Source: Ixodes scapularis (taxonomy: Eukaryota > Arthropoda > Arachnida > Ixodida > Ixodidae). Taken from it: a DNA stretch of 64,000 nucleotides. How positions within the stretch are numbered: the first letter of the stretch is position 1; each line of letters starts with the position of its first letter. Below the pieces are notes generated by a model, which made no database searches, was not told the origin of the DNA, and was given only the letters and a program-made list of their open reading frames with translations. The stretch covers positions 84,292,243-84,356,242 of the forward strand of contig NW_024609835.1 in the NCBI RefSeq assembly GCF_016920785.2, given 5' to 3'. The translations under genes were made by a program, and so were the position numbers. Shown here one piece after another: positions 12,481 to 22,190 of the stretch.

Positions 12481-13209
12481 TGTTATGAATGGGCCCCGGA
12501 CCATGTTCACAATGTCTACATCTGGCCGTTTGTTTTCGTCGAGCGCCTTCCGCGGGTTCAAGGTCATCTGACTCAGCGAGCCTGGCGCAAGCATCGCTTC
12601 GGAAGCAGGCCTGCCCCGCGGACGCACCAGACGGGCGCCGTGATATAGCCAGACTTTGCAGTGTAGACACGTCTGGATATAGCCTCCGAAGAGGGAAAAC
12701 AACGTCTCAGGTTTCACACCAGGGCACGATCCGGGGCGATGAAATCATCAGGACGCCTTCATTCAAGGCGTAGACACGAAGAGTCGAATGTCGGCACGTC
12801 ACGGCTCGGCCCCGGACGGTGTTTTGACCAGCTGCGTGAATTCCAACGAGCCGGTGTTTCGGTGAGACTCTCGGCGCCGTCTAGACCGACGGTGAAGTGT
12901 TTACGGCGGCTCAGTGTGCGTAATAATGGAATGTGGGGCGGTGTTTCAACGAGACACCTTTCTGTGATTGGCCGACTATCCGCCGATGTAGGGGTTCCTA
13001 CCTAGGGACCTAGGGAGAACCAAGTGTTTAAAATGAGCGAACTTTGACAAGCAAATTTCTTCTCTGGTCTTGAACCAACTGTACATCATGTAAATAAACA
13101 GTGTACATTTCGAGAGAGATCGCGGCTCATCGTTGTTCCCGCTGAGCTCCAGCCCAGTGCCTGGCTCGAGTCGCCCCTCCACCACCACGGACCCCGCTCG
13201 GTCAAAACA
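12481..13209 (+). repeat. 5' LTR
   Basis: 729-bp repeat with TG...CA ends, nearly identical to 19765-20492; I count roughly a dozen differences by eye. An AATAAA polyadenylation signal lies at 13093-13098, about 110 bp before the LTR end, placing the R/U5 boundary near there. The antisense and sense open frames inside it are by-products. Confidence 0.92.
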
Positions 13210-13211
13210 AC

Positions 13212-13229
13212 TGGTTGGCAGCGGTGGAG
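13212..13229 (+). promoter_or_regulatory. Candidate tRNA primer binding site
   Basis: Two bases after the 5' LTR comes TGGTTGGCAGCGGTGGAG, which begins with the TGG expected from pairing to a tRNA CCA end. The primer tRNA species was not determined. Confidence 0.7.
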
Positions 13230-13403
13230 ATGGTCTCACGAGCATCGGACATTGGAGGTCGGTGAGTGTTCATTTCGTTCGGGAGTGCGCCAAGTGTCGT
13301 TCCTTAGCTAGGAATTTGTCATTGACGTTTTGGCGAACTTAGGGGGCTACTAGAGAAGAGTGTTTTTATAATACTTCTCAGCAGAGAGATATCCCGAGCG
13401 TGA

Positions 13404-15728
13404 GTGGCATTCATGGCAGGCATGGAGTGGGAAAAATTAAAGAAACCGGAATTGTTCCAGCTTTCAGAGGAATTGGGACTTCAAGTAGCAAAAACTACCA
13501 AAAAGCAGCAGCTCATTGATAAGATTCGTGCATTAGGTTTTGAAAATGAGGAGATCTTGGAGAGCTGGGAAGAGGTCGAGAAAAGAGCAATCAATCGACA
13601 ACGGGAGCTCGATTTTCAACAGCAGCAACTCGATTTCAATAAGCGGGAACAGGACTTGAAAGAAAAGGAGATCGAGATTGAGCGTCAAAAACTTGAGGTG
13701 GAGCAAAAGAAACTCGACAGCGGGCAGGCTAGCTCAGAGCGCTCCAGTCAAGGGAAAGTCGAGGGCTTCAAAATGTCGAAGCTTATGCAGCCTTTCAAAG
13801 TAGAAGAGGACATTGGTCTCTTTCTGGTGAACTTTGAGCGTACCTGCGAGAAAATGGGTTTCGGGCGAGAAACTTGGCCGCAAAGACTGCTGACGCTCCT
13901 TCCGTGTGAGGCCGCGGACGTGGTCGCGCGATTGAGCAGGGAGGACGCCGAAGAGTACGGAAAGGTAAAGGCGAGCCTGCTCCGCAAGTACCGCCTCACA
14001 ACAGAGGCCTTTCACCAGCGATTCCGTACCACGCGAAAGAAACCAGAGCAGGGATATCCGGAGCTCCAATACGACCTGCGTGCAAATTTGATTGAGTGGC
14101 TAAAAAGCGCGGACGTCTACGGGCAGCACGATAAGGTTGTAGAATGCGTTGCCCTCAAGCAGTTGTACCGTTGCCTCCCAGACGCTGTGAGGTTCTGGCT
14201 GCAGGACAAGCCTGACGTGAACACCGTCGAGAGGGCGGGGGAGCTGGCCGAGGAGTACGCTTCACGCAGAAAAGCGGGAGAGGAGCGCCCGCTCAAGAGG
14301 GAAGCTAGAGGAGAGCCTAATAAGCCCTATGGAACCGGCAAATGGCATGCGGCAAAGGCCGGCAAAGACAGCTATAGGGAAAGTAGGCGACACGGAGGAA
14401 AGTCTCCAAACGAGGACGGCTCTAAAGAGCCCAGGTTCAATGAGAAGGGAAAGCCCGAGGAAAAAAAGGCGTTTGAAAAACGCAAGCCGCTTGTATGCTA
14501 TAACTGCCAAGAAAGTGGCCATATCGCGGCGGGTTGCCGGAAACCAAAAGTCGTCTTTCATTACGCCGATGACGATGAGAACATGAGGCTTCTGGAGCCC
14601 TACGTGCATGACATGAGAGTAAATGGAAGCCCTTGCCGCGTTCTTCGCGACAGCGCGGCAACCATAGATTTAATGCACCCGTCCTTGGTTAGGCCCGGGG
14701 ACTACACGGGGGAGTGTGCCTGGATTAAGCAGGCAGTCGAAGACCAGAAAGTCTGGCTCCCCATTGCTCGCGTCAGTGTAGAGGGTCCCTTTGGGAAACT
14801 AGAGACCGAAGCAGCAGTTTCTCGGAATTTATCGCTTAGTGGCCCGTATTTGTTTTCGAACAAATCAGATCAGATACTGCGGAAGAGGGGCCTCGTTTTT
14901 AGCGAAAGGGCGGTGCATGCACTCACGAGGGCAAAAGAGCACCAAATAGCCGCAGAGGTGGTGAGTCGGGGAGAGGAGGAAGTGTCACCGAGGTGTAGAT
15001 CGACCTCGGACGGTCCGTCTCCCTCCGACAACGAGGAGATTACTTCTGCCAAGAAAACTGAAACGATGCCGACGCAACGCGGAGGCGCGGCCGGGGAACC
15101 CCCGGAAAGCCAAAACACGGAGGCGGTAGACGGAGACGCTGGGGCGGACTGCGAAACGGGGGACGATAGGGGGCTTCTGCTTTCCCCTTCCTCGCGTAGT
15201 TTTCAGACCTTGCTTCAGGTAGACCGAGAGGTTCTGATGGAGCAACAAAAGAGTGATCCGAGCCTTAATGTACTGTATGACACCGCGAAAGAGGGAATCA
15301 GTAAGCGGAACATCTCGTATCAGATGAGGGCTAGAGTATTCTATCGCCTTTACAAAGATCGTAAAGGAAGGAACCTCGACCAATTGGTTGTGCCTCAGAA
15401 GTACCGCTCGGATCTCTTGGAGTTGTGTCACGGGAGCTCTTGGTCGGGCCACCTTGGCATAAAGCAAACCAAAGACAGGCTGCTTCAGGAATACTACCCA
15501 GGATGTTTTCGCGACGCGGAAAACTTCGTAAGATCATGTGACACGTGCCAGCGGGTAGGGAAGCCACACGATAAGAAAAAAGCACCGATGAGACTCGTCC
15601 CGCTGATCACTGAGCCTTTTCGCCGGCTCAGTGATCAGTGGGTCCACTGCCCACGAGCAAATCGGGGTACAGGTATGTGCTCACTCTACTGTGCCCCGCA
15701 ACAAAGTTCCTGGATGCATGTCCTCTGA
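13404..15728 (+). CDS. Gmr1-like gag-protease-integrase (N-terminal half) polyprotein
   Basis: 774 codons. Residues about 6-45 resemble a SAP DNA-binding fold (LKKPELFQLSEELGL). Residues 48-112 are a Gln/Glu/Lys-rich coiled coil. Residues about 125-300 match the SCAN-like capsid region known from Gmr1 elements. A CCHC knuckle follows at C365, C368, H373 and C378 (YNCQESGHIAAGC). A retropepsin-like segment has D416-S-A-A where DTGA/DSGA is usual. The integrase zinc site is H676, H683, C712, C715. The frame is lost at about 15640, just at the first catalytic Asp region (LSDQW), and the last roughly 30 residues are out of frame. The start ATG at 13404 has a second ATG at 13416, either of which could serve. 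Role: particle assembly, processing and integration. Confidence 0.85.
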   Translation: MAFMAGMEWEKLKKPELFQLSEELGLQVAKTTKKQQLIDKIRALGFENEEILESWEEVEKRAINRQRELDFQQQQLDFNKREQDLKEKEIEIERQKLEVEQKKLDSGQASSERSSQGKVEGFKMSKLMQPFKVEEDIGLFLVNFERTCEKMGFGRETWPQRLLTLLPCEAADVVARLSREDAEEYGKVKASLLRKYRLTTEAFHQRFRTTRKKPEQGYPELQYDLRANLIEWLKSADVYGQHDKVVECVALKQLYRCLPDAVRFWLQDKPDVNTVERAGELAEEYASRRKAGEERPLKREARGEPNKPYGTGKWHAAKAGKDSYRESRRHGGKSPNEDGSKEPRFNEKGKPEEKKAFEKRKPLVCYNCQESGHIAAGCRKPKVVFHYADDDENMRLLEPYVHDMRVNGSPCRVLRDSAATIDLMHPSLVRPGDYTGECAWIKQAVEDQKVWLPIARVSVEGPFGKLETEAAVSRNLSLSGPYLFSNKSDQILRKRGLVFSERAVHALTRAKEHQIAAEVVSRGEEEVSPRCRSTSDGPSPSDNEEITSAKKTETMPTQRGGAAGEPPESQNTEAVDGDAGADCETGDDRGLLLSPSSRSFQTLLQVDREVLMEQQKSDPSLNVLYDTAKEGISKRNISYQMRARVFYRLYKDRKGRNLDQLVVPQKYRSDLLELCHGSSWSGHLGIKQTKDRLLQEYYPGCFRDAENFVRSCDTCQRVGKPHDKKKAPMRLVPLITEPFRRLSDQWVHCPRANRGTGMCSLYCAPQQSSWMHVL

Positions 15729-16801
15729 AAGAGTTGAGTTCGGCGGAGATAGTGGACGCCTTGCTGTCTGTCTTTGCGCGAATCGGATTTCCCGCTGAAA
15801 TTCAATCGGACCAGGGCAGCGTGTTCACTAGCGCTCTCACGGGCACTTTCTTGGAGAAATGTGGCATTCGCGTGGTCCACAGTTCAGTGTACCACCCCCA
15901 ATCAAAGTCTGTAGAGAAATGGCATTCCGTCTTTAAGCGAGTTCTTCGCGCTTTGATCTTCGAGCAGAAAACAGATTGGGAGGCTTGTCTGCCGGCCACC
16001 ATGTTTGCACTGCGCACCGTGCCACACGAGGCCACGGGTTTCAGTCCGGCCGAGCTCGTGTATGGGCGTTCGCTGCGCTCACCACTGCGCATGCTTCGCG
16101 AATCATGGGAGGGCCAAGGGGAAGACTCGACGGTGGTGGAGTATGTGCTAAAGCTGCTAGATCGCTTGTATGAGACACAGGAAGTAGTGGAGGCAAACAT
16201 GCAGAGGGCGCAACTCAAGGCAAAACTCTACTATGACAGGGGGGCCAGGTTCCTAAAGTTTGAAGTTGGAGATCAGGTATTGTTGCTGAGAGCTTCAAAG
16301 AAAAACAAATTGGAGGTGCAATGGGAAGGCCCAGCCAAAGTGATCCAAAAGCTCTCTGACACGAACTACGCTGTAGAATCAGGAGGGACGAGAAAGAAGA
16401 TAACGATTTACCACTCTAACTTGATGAAACCCTACGTGGGGAGGAAAGAGAAGGTTAGCCTTGCTTGGAACACACCGGAGGAAGTTCCCACGGATATTCC
16501 TAGATGGGAGGGGAAAAGGGGACTGTACGATGTAGATACGGTAGTGGCCAAGGCAGTAAAAACTGAAGTTCTTACTGAAGATCAGGTGAGCAACCTGCGC
16601 GATGTGATCGAGGAATTCGATAAAGTGTTTTCCGATCGACCTGGTCGTACTGATCAGGTGTGCCTTGACATCGAGCTCGCAGACGGCACCCCAGTTCGAT
16701 CGAAAGCATACAGGGTCTCTCCAAGACAACGTGACATACTAGCCGAAGAGATCAGACGCATGCTTGAGCTCGGGGTTATAGAGGCCGCCGAAAGTGACTA
16801 G
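15638..16801 (+). pseudogene. Gmr1-like integrase core and chromodomain-side region, plus start of RT
   Basis: Continues the polyprotein after a frameshift near 15640. Integrase motifs GPLPTSKSGYRY, IQSDQGSVF (second catalytic Asp) and SVEKWHSV (catalytic Glu) are present, then the GDQVLLL and LEVQWEGPAKV C-terminal integrase segments. It runs on into the RT N-terminus (DGTPVRSKAYRVSPRQRD). A stop at about 16799 coincides with a second frameshift, because the RT continues in another frame from 16819. Integrase precedes RT here, unlike in standard Ty3/gypsy elements. Confidence 0.85.
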
Positions 16802-16818
16802 ACTTCTCCCTCATACTC

Positions 16819-17348
16819 GTGGAAGTGCCGGGCAAAGATCCTCGCCCGTGCATCGATTATCGGAGACTAAATGCGATCACCAGAGACCAAACTTACCCCA
16901 TCCCAAACATAGAGGAGAGGGTAGAGCGTGTAAGTGCAGCCAGGTACATTTCCACATTGGATCTGATTCGCGGGTATTGGCAGGTGCCCCTGACGGAACG
17001 AGCAAGCCGCTATGCGGTATTTATTTCACCACTCGGAACGTTCCGTCCACTGATGCTCAGTTTCGGGCTTAAGAACGCCCCATTTTGTTTTTCAAAACTC
17101 ATGGACAGCGTCCTTCGCGGAATGGAGGGGTTCGCACTGCCATATCTCGACGATATCGCGATCTTTTCGGAAACATGGCAAGAACACGTTTCGCACTTAC
17201 GTCAAGTGTTTGGTAGGCTACGTGAAGCGGACCTTACGGTAAAAGCCGAAAAATGCCAGCTGGGGCGTGCTGAGGTGACCTACCTAGGTCACGTCATTGG
17301 ACAAGGGCGTCGACGACCCTCAGAGATCAAGGTAGCGGTCGTTGACGG
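16819..17348 (+). pseudogene. Gmr1-like reverse transcriptase, interrupted
   Basis: RT fingers and palm: PRPCIDYRRLN, STLDLIRGYWQVPL, FGLKNAPFCFSKLMD and the catalytic YLDD at 17143-17154, then VTYLGHVIGQG. The frame is cut after VVDG by the insertion that starts at 17349 and resumes at 18483. The remaining codons of this open frame are insertion sequence. Confidence 0.9.
17342..17348 (+). other. Target-site duplication flanking the RT insertion
   Basis: TTGACGG here is repeated at 18483-18489, directly after the inserted element. Extending by one base gives GTTGACGG against CTTGACGG. Removing one copy plus the insert restores the RT reading VVDGFPRPE. Confidence 0.75.
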
Positions 17349-18481
17349 CAGTCATGGGTAAGTTACTTTTAAAAAGTAATTCGTTACAGTTACAGTTACT
17401 TTTAGAAAAAAAGTAGTGAAGTTACCGTTACAATTACCGCAACAAAAGAGTAACTCGTTACAGTTACAGTTGCTTTCAAAAAGTAACGACGTTACTTCTC
17501 AGTTACTTTTCTATAACACGAAAAAATGTAGAAAAAATTAGAAAACACCCCTCACAACGTTTTTTTGCATAAAATTAAAAACTACGCTTTTACTTTATAT
17601 TGTAACTTAACAACAGTTGCTTCTCGAAGTTAGTGTTTGAAAGTCTCCATGCCAGAGTAGTGGCGCAAATCAAAATACGAAACATGAGCAGTGCGGAGTA
17701 GTGGCGCTAATCAAAATACGAGACATGCGCAGTGTCTTTCCCGTGTATTGTTGGTTCACAGTTGATTCACCCGATTAAAATGCGTTTCCACAGAAAAAAA
17801 AACCCACAACATCGGTAGTGCTTCAAGACACTAAGATGTAAGTGTTCACCCAAGCAGCACAGAGTTGGCCAGTCATCGGCCAATGGCTGGCAATGGTCCT
17901 TGGCCTAGTGGCCAGACAGTGGCCAGAGCCTGGCCGGTGACTGGCCTTTATCTGGCCATTGGCCAATGGCCACTGGCCATCAGCCATCGGCCAACCATTG
18001 GCCAATGAATGGCCACTCTCTGGCCACTGGCCAAAAGACCATCGCCAGACATTGGCCATTGCTTGGCCAAAATCCGTGCTGCTTGGGCAGTCACAAAGTA
18101 CAAGTGCGTGCGTATAGATAACTAGATATTTTTCGTAAAATCTACACGTGGCTATATTCGGGTCGTGACTCACAAGAAAGAACGTATTCACAACTTTGTG
18201 CAAGGCCAACTTGACACTCGAAATGTCGGAATAGACGGTTTGAAAAGTACAAGGGGAATGGCTAAATTGCACTTCGTTCAGTGATATATCATTCATAAAA
18301 CACTGGAAAGTAACGACAAAAGTAACGTCGTTACTTTCATCGTTACTTCAGAAAAAAGTAATAGAACTACAGTTACCAGTTACATTTTTAAAAAGTAACT
18401 CGTTACAGTTACAAGTTACCAAAAAAGTGACGAAGTTACAGTAACGCGTTACTAGTAACGCGTTACTACTTAAGACTGGAA
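17349..18481. mobile_element. Non-autonomous hAT-like insertion
   Basis: About 1133 bp inserted in the RT gene. It starts CAGTCATGGGTAAGTTAC and ends with GTAACGCGTTACTAC and AAGACTG, and both ends are packed with GTTAC/GTAAC words in opposite orientation (17360-17510 and 18300-18470). CAGT ends with a 7-8 bp target duplication fit a hAT-type non-autonomous element. No transposase is encoded. The interior contains a further nested unit at 17849-18087. The exact right end is uncertain by about 4 bp. Confidence 0.7.
17849..18087. repeat. Nested TGGCC-rich element with 12-bp inverted ends
   Basis: Perfect 12-bp inverted ends CCCAAGCAGCAC and GTGCTGCTTGGG bound 239 bp in which I count 18 GGCC sites, mostly as TGGCCA/TGGCCAAT words. 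Both strands can pair extensively with themselves. No coding potential: the open minus-strand frame across it is a by-product of the repeat. A target duplication is not obvious, apart from CA on each side. Confidence 0.75.
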
Positions 18482-18482
18482 C

Positions 18483-19087
18483 TTGACGGTTTCCCGAGAC
18501 CCGAAACAAAAACGCAGATCCGCTCGTTTTTAGGCCTGACGGGATACTACCAGCGATATATCGCAAACTATTCTCAGACAGCTAGCCCACTCACAGATGC
18601 TCTCAGAAAGCATGAGCCCAACAAGGTCATCTGGGACGAGAAAATGGAGCAGGCTTTCCGGAACCTAAAGACCGCGCTCACGCGGCGACCGGTGCTAAGA
18701 GCACCTGACTATGCTCAGCCATTTTTCGTCCAGTGCGACGCGAGCGACCGGGGACTGGGTGTGGTTTTGTGCCAGAAAATCAAGGACGAGGAGCACACCA
18801 TCCTCTACGCAAGCCGCAAGCTAACCACAAGGAAGGAGGCGTATAGCGCCTTTGAAAAGGAGTGTGCTTGTTTGGTCTGGGCCGCGCAAAAGTTGTCCTG
18901 TTACCTGGCAGGTGCCATGTTCACCTTCGAAACGGACCACTGCCCTCTGACATGGCTGCAGCAGATGTCACCCAAAAACGGACGGCTCCTGCGGTGGAGT
19001 TTAGCGTTGCAGGAATTTAACTTCCGCGTAACTTACAAGCGAGGAAAGCTGAATTCTAACGCCGACACCTTAAGTCGCATGTACTAA
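18483..19087 (+). pseudogene. Gmr1-like RT thumb and RNase H
   Basis: Resumes the RT after the insertion with DGFPRPETKTQIRSFLGLTGYYQRY, the conserved RT-connection segment. RNase H follows: the catalytic set is visible as QCDASDRG, the Glu in EKECACLVW, TDHCPLTWL and NADTLSR. The stop after SRMY at 19085-19087 ends the polyprotein, as expected when RNase H is last in the Gmr1 order. This part is intact in frame. Confidence 0.9.
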
Positions 19088-19764
19088 AAGCGTTCTTGAA
19101 AGAGCTTGTAGACTTTTCCAGTGATTGTATTGATTTTCAATTTTGGGCCTTGCTTCGAATGCCACCCGCACTCGGCAGATAGAAAAGTGGAGTTAAGCTT
19201 ATATCAGTTAAGATATGTAAGATGCGTTTGGGGCTTTTCTTTCCCTTTTCTTGGTAATACCGTTTTGTACAGCTTCAGAGCGCTTTGCATGCAAGCCAAG
19301 TTTTGTTTTTGTAACACGGTTGCTGTTTTTTTCTTTATTTGTTCATTATAGGAGACGCGGTGTTACTTCAGTAATAGTTGGTGGCTTTATTTTCACGGGA
19401 GTCCGGTTTTATTACGGTTTATTGTACCTTAGCCTGATATATTATGGAGGCTGGTTTCTCGTAATGAAGTTATAGTTCAGTATTGTCCCACCTTGATCGT
19501 GATGCACTCACGTTAGAGATATATATTAGTGACAATGTTCTTTTTTTTTCACTTGGCGAATTCCCGGGCGGGGTGGACGCTCGCTTGCTTCCCGTGTTTC
19601 GTGTTTTGTGATTCCGGGAGTCGCAAGCTAACCACGTGGTGGAAAAGTGACCCAAGTTGCAGCGCAAGAGCTGGGATCTCAGGAGACGGTACCAGTTCTA
19701 CGGCTTTCGGCAGAGCAGCTGCAGACCGCTCAACCTCTAGACCGTCTCCCCGCCGGTGGAGAGC
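19088..19764 (+). other. 3' noncoding region of the LTR element
   Basis: 677 bp between the pol stop and the 3' LTR, T-rich up to about 19560. No env-like gene with signal peptide and transmembrane segment is present. A polypurine tract right before the LTR is not convincing; GGTGGAGAGC at 19755-19764 is the best candidate. Confidence 0.7.
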
Positions 19765-20492
19765 TGTTATGAATGGGCCCCGGACCATGTTCACAATGTC
19801 TACATCTGGCCGTTTGTTTTCGTCGAGCGCCTTCCGCGGGTTCAAGGCCATCTGACTCAGCGAGCCTGGCGCAAGCATCGCTTCGGAAGCACGCCTGCCC
19901 CGCGGACGCACCAGACGGGCGCCGTGATATAGCCGGACTTTGCCGTGTACACACGTCTGGATATAGCCTCCGAAGAGGGAAAACAACGTCTCAGGTTTCA
20001 CACCAGGGCACGATCCGGGGCGATGAAATCATCAGGACGCCTTCATTCAACGCGTAGACACGAAGAGTCAAATGTCGGCACGTCACGTCTCGGCCCCGGA
20101 CGGTGTTTTGACCAGCTGCGTGAATTCCAACGAGCCGGTGTTTTGGTGAGACTCTCGGCGCCGTCTAGACCGACGGTGAAGTGTTTACGGCGGCTCAGTG
20201 TGCGTAATAATGGAATGTGGGGCGGTGTTAAACGAGACACCTTTCTGTGATTGGCCGACTATCCGCCGATGTAGGGGTTCCTACCTAGGGACCTAGGGAG
20301 AACCAAGTGTTTAAAATGAGCGAACTTTGACAAGCAAATTTCTTCTCTGGTCTTGAATCAACTGTACATCATGTAAATAAACAGTGTACATTTCGAGAGA
20401 GATCGCGGCTCATCGTTGTTCCCGCTGAGCTCCAGCCCAGTGCCTGGCTCGAGTCGCCCCTCCACCACCACGGACCCCGCTCGGTCAAAACA
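19765..20492 (+). repeat. 3' LTR
   Basis: 728 bp, TGTTATG...AAAACA, matching the 5' LTR with scattered substitutions and one net base lost near 20228. AATAAA is at 20376-20381. Seven bases (AGACCCA) separate its end from the first ACACAC that also borders the 5' LTR. Confidence 0.92.
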
Positions 20493-21622
20493 AGACCCAA
20501 CACACGTCTTGCCCTCATATCCCACAAGTGTAAAGCTAAGGTAAAACTCTCTAAAATTGTGACAAAACCATCTACCAATATGCCCTATCCTGATTGAAAT
20601 TTTACTAAGCTGAGCTCCAGTGCCTCCTCCACTGCCTCCATTAGTGAATTACTCTCTAACGAATAACATAAATACTTGATGACCGTAGAGGGGACCGTGC
20701 ACGGCCTGCCATGGTGCACGTCCAATAAGCCAATCAATTCATTAGTGTTTTTTGTTACAGAATTTCCGAGGTGGACGTTCTCTAGCTCTCGTTGAAGAAA
20801 CTTAGATATGACCTTTTGCGACGTTTCATACCCATTAACGACTGTGCGAAAGGAAGCTCCGGCTTGGGATCTTCGAGGAAGAACTTGAAGTTCAAAGTTG
20901 AACGTCTTGAACTCATCATATTTTGGCCATACCCTCGAAATATTCCTCATATAGGATCCCACTATTAGCTTTTCAATGATTTTCCAATGTTTCCATTCAT
21001 TCTCAAAAGAGGGATCAAAACCCTCCTGTTGTTTTTTGTTCGACGAACTGACCGAGGTAAGACAACAAACCTTCCACTCTTGTTCGTTTGCAACAAATCC
21101 AACGACTTACATTCTAATTTTCTTTTCCCCGCTTTGACCTGTATAAAATGTCTTCTTTCTCTATTGTAATCCTTTCGCATAATCCGTTCTAAGCGTTCAA
21201 CTGCCTGATCAATTAATGCCACTTTTTTTTCTTGTCCCACCATACTCGCTATCGTCTGAACTCGAGAAAATCTCTAACCTGGACGGCTTCATGTTTTCAC
21301 AAAATGTTGGCCCTCTCCTTAACAATTCCACAGTTTTTTGGGACATATATTCTTCACAAGGGTTGACAAGACCATCAGACGACACATTTCAACACACATC
21401 TCCACGCTTTCGATAAATTCTAGTTGATTGTCGCTACAATTGACCAGTCCATGAAACAGATTTCCGAGTCCGATGTCGTAGGCGTTCCTCCTCTTGATGT
21501 TCTCCAGAACATGTCGCCGCCTTACACCCCAAAGTTGGTTGAACTGGGCCATTCTTGACGTTGCTCCAGTACTGGAAATCCTTGTGGTGCCGGAAATCAG
21601 TACCTAGGACTAGTGTCCACAT
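20493..21622 (-). pseudogene. PLE reverse transcriptase, N-terminal part
   Basis: Minus-strand pieces carry LDLLQTNKSGRFVVLP, the PLE RT box equivalent to KADKG..VV, and then SFRTVVNGYETSQKVISKFL and SLMEAVEEALEL, which match the RT segment before the catalytic box. The piece ends at RVLGL where the LTR element is inserted; the continuation is at 12480. At least one frameshift (near 20963) and several stops break it. Confidence 0.8.
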
Positions 21623-21935
21623 CCTGTCACTTGCGCCGCGGATCTCCCGGGCCCTTTGATCTGCTCCGTCCCTTTAAGATGTGTATATCTTCTTTTTGAT
21701 GGGGCATGGAATTGCCGGTGATGATTGGTTCCTGAATAGCTTCGGGTCGACGAATTGTTTTACGAGGGCATAGGCCGAAAAACGCAACTTCAGCTTCGAT
21801 TTCCGCCTGCCGGCGTCCTAGCTTTTCAAGATCCGTGAAAACTTGACCTAACAGGGAAGTTGACGACGATGAGCAATAAGATGACTGAAAAACAAAACTA
21901 AACCTACTTCGGGTACGATAACCAAAATTACAGTG

Positions 21936-22190
21936 CGAGCGTAGGCGAGCTGGTGTAAATTTTTCATCTTGATGTATTACCCGAGACTAATTCGAAAACC
22001 AAAAAAAAAAAAAAAATCCTTTTTGGAAGATAAATTAAAAAAAATGACAGGAAGACAAAGTCTCAACTCAGCAAAATTTTTTCAAGTACACTTCTTTTAT
22101 ATAAATTTTACCGTTTAAGGTCGCCACCCCTTAGCACACAAAAGGTCAGTTCATTCAATAAGCTCAAACCCTGCTGCGAACCCATGGACC
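21936..22190 (-). repeat. Right pseudo-LTR of the split PLE
   Basis: Partner of 10993-11230 in the same orientation. An internal A-run (about 22003-22018) and extra bases show divergence between the copies. It lies upstream of the RT in the element's own direction. Confidence 0.75.

Larger units (their letters stand above)
12481..20492 (+). mobile_element. Gmr1-like Ty3/gypsy LTR retrotransposon
   Basis: Bounded by direct repeats of 729 and 728 bp that begin TGTTATG and end AAAACA. Domain order is SAP-like region, coiled coil, SCAN-like capsid, zinc knuckle, retropepsin, integrase, RT, RNase H. Integrase ahead of RT with a Ty3/gypsy-type RT is the known Gmr1 arrangement. Net length without the nested insertion is about 6.9 kb. 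The copy is dead: a frameshift near 15640, another near 16800, and a 1.1-kb insertion at 17349-18481 inside RT. Flanking sequence is the PLE RT gene on both sides. A direct 4-6 bp target duplication next to the LTRs is not seen, but ACACAC occurs at 12475-12480 and at 20500-20505. Confidence 0.9.
10993..22190 (-). mobile_element. Penelope-like element split by an LTR retrotransposon
   Basis: A minus-strand PLE whose two related, same-orientation end repeats lie at 10993-11230 and 21936-22190. Its single protein is recoverable in pieces: the N-terminal RT part at 20493-21622, the RT catalytic part with YADD at 12352-12363, and the GIY-YIG endonuclease at about 11660-11750. Between the two RT pieces lies an 8.0-kb plus-strand LTR retrotransposon (12481-20492). 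PLEs are known retroelements that pair an RT with a C-terminal GIY-YIG nuclease and carry pseudo-LTRs. Besides the insertion, the PLE gene has frameshifts and stops, so this copy is dead. Confidence 0.85.

Noticed and set aside
12489..13005. Open frames on both strands inside the LTRs
   Set aside because: They repeat identically in both LTRs and lack motifs; by-products of GC-rich LTR sequence.
17823..18296. 157-codon minus-strand frame rich in Trp-Pro-Met-Ala
   Set aside because: Translation of the TGGCC repeat, not a protein.
19088..19764. Possible env gene after pol in the Gmr1-like element
   Set aside because: The region is only 677 bp, has no signal peptide, furin-like site or membrane anchor, and the open frames are short.
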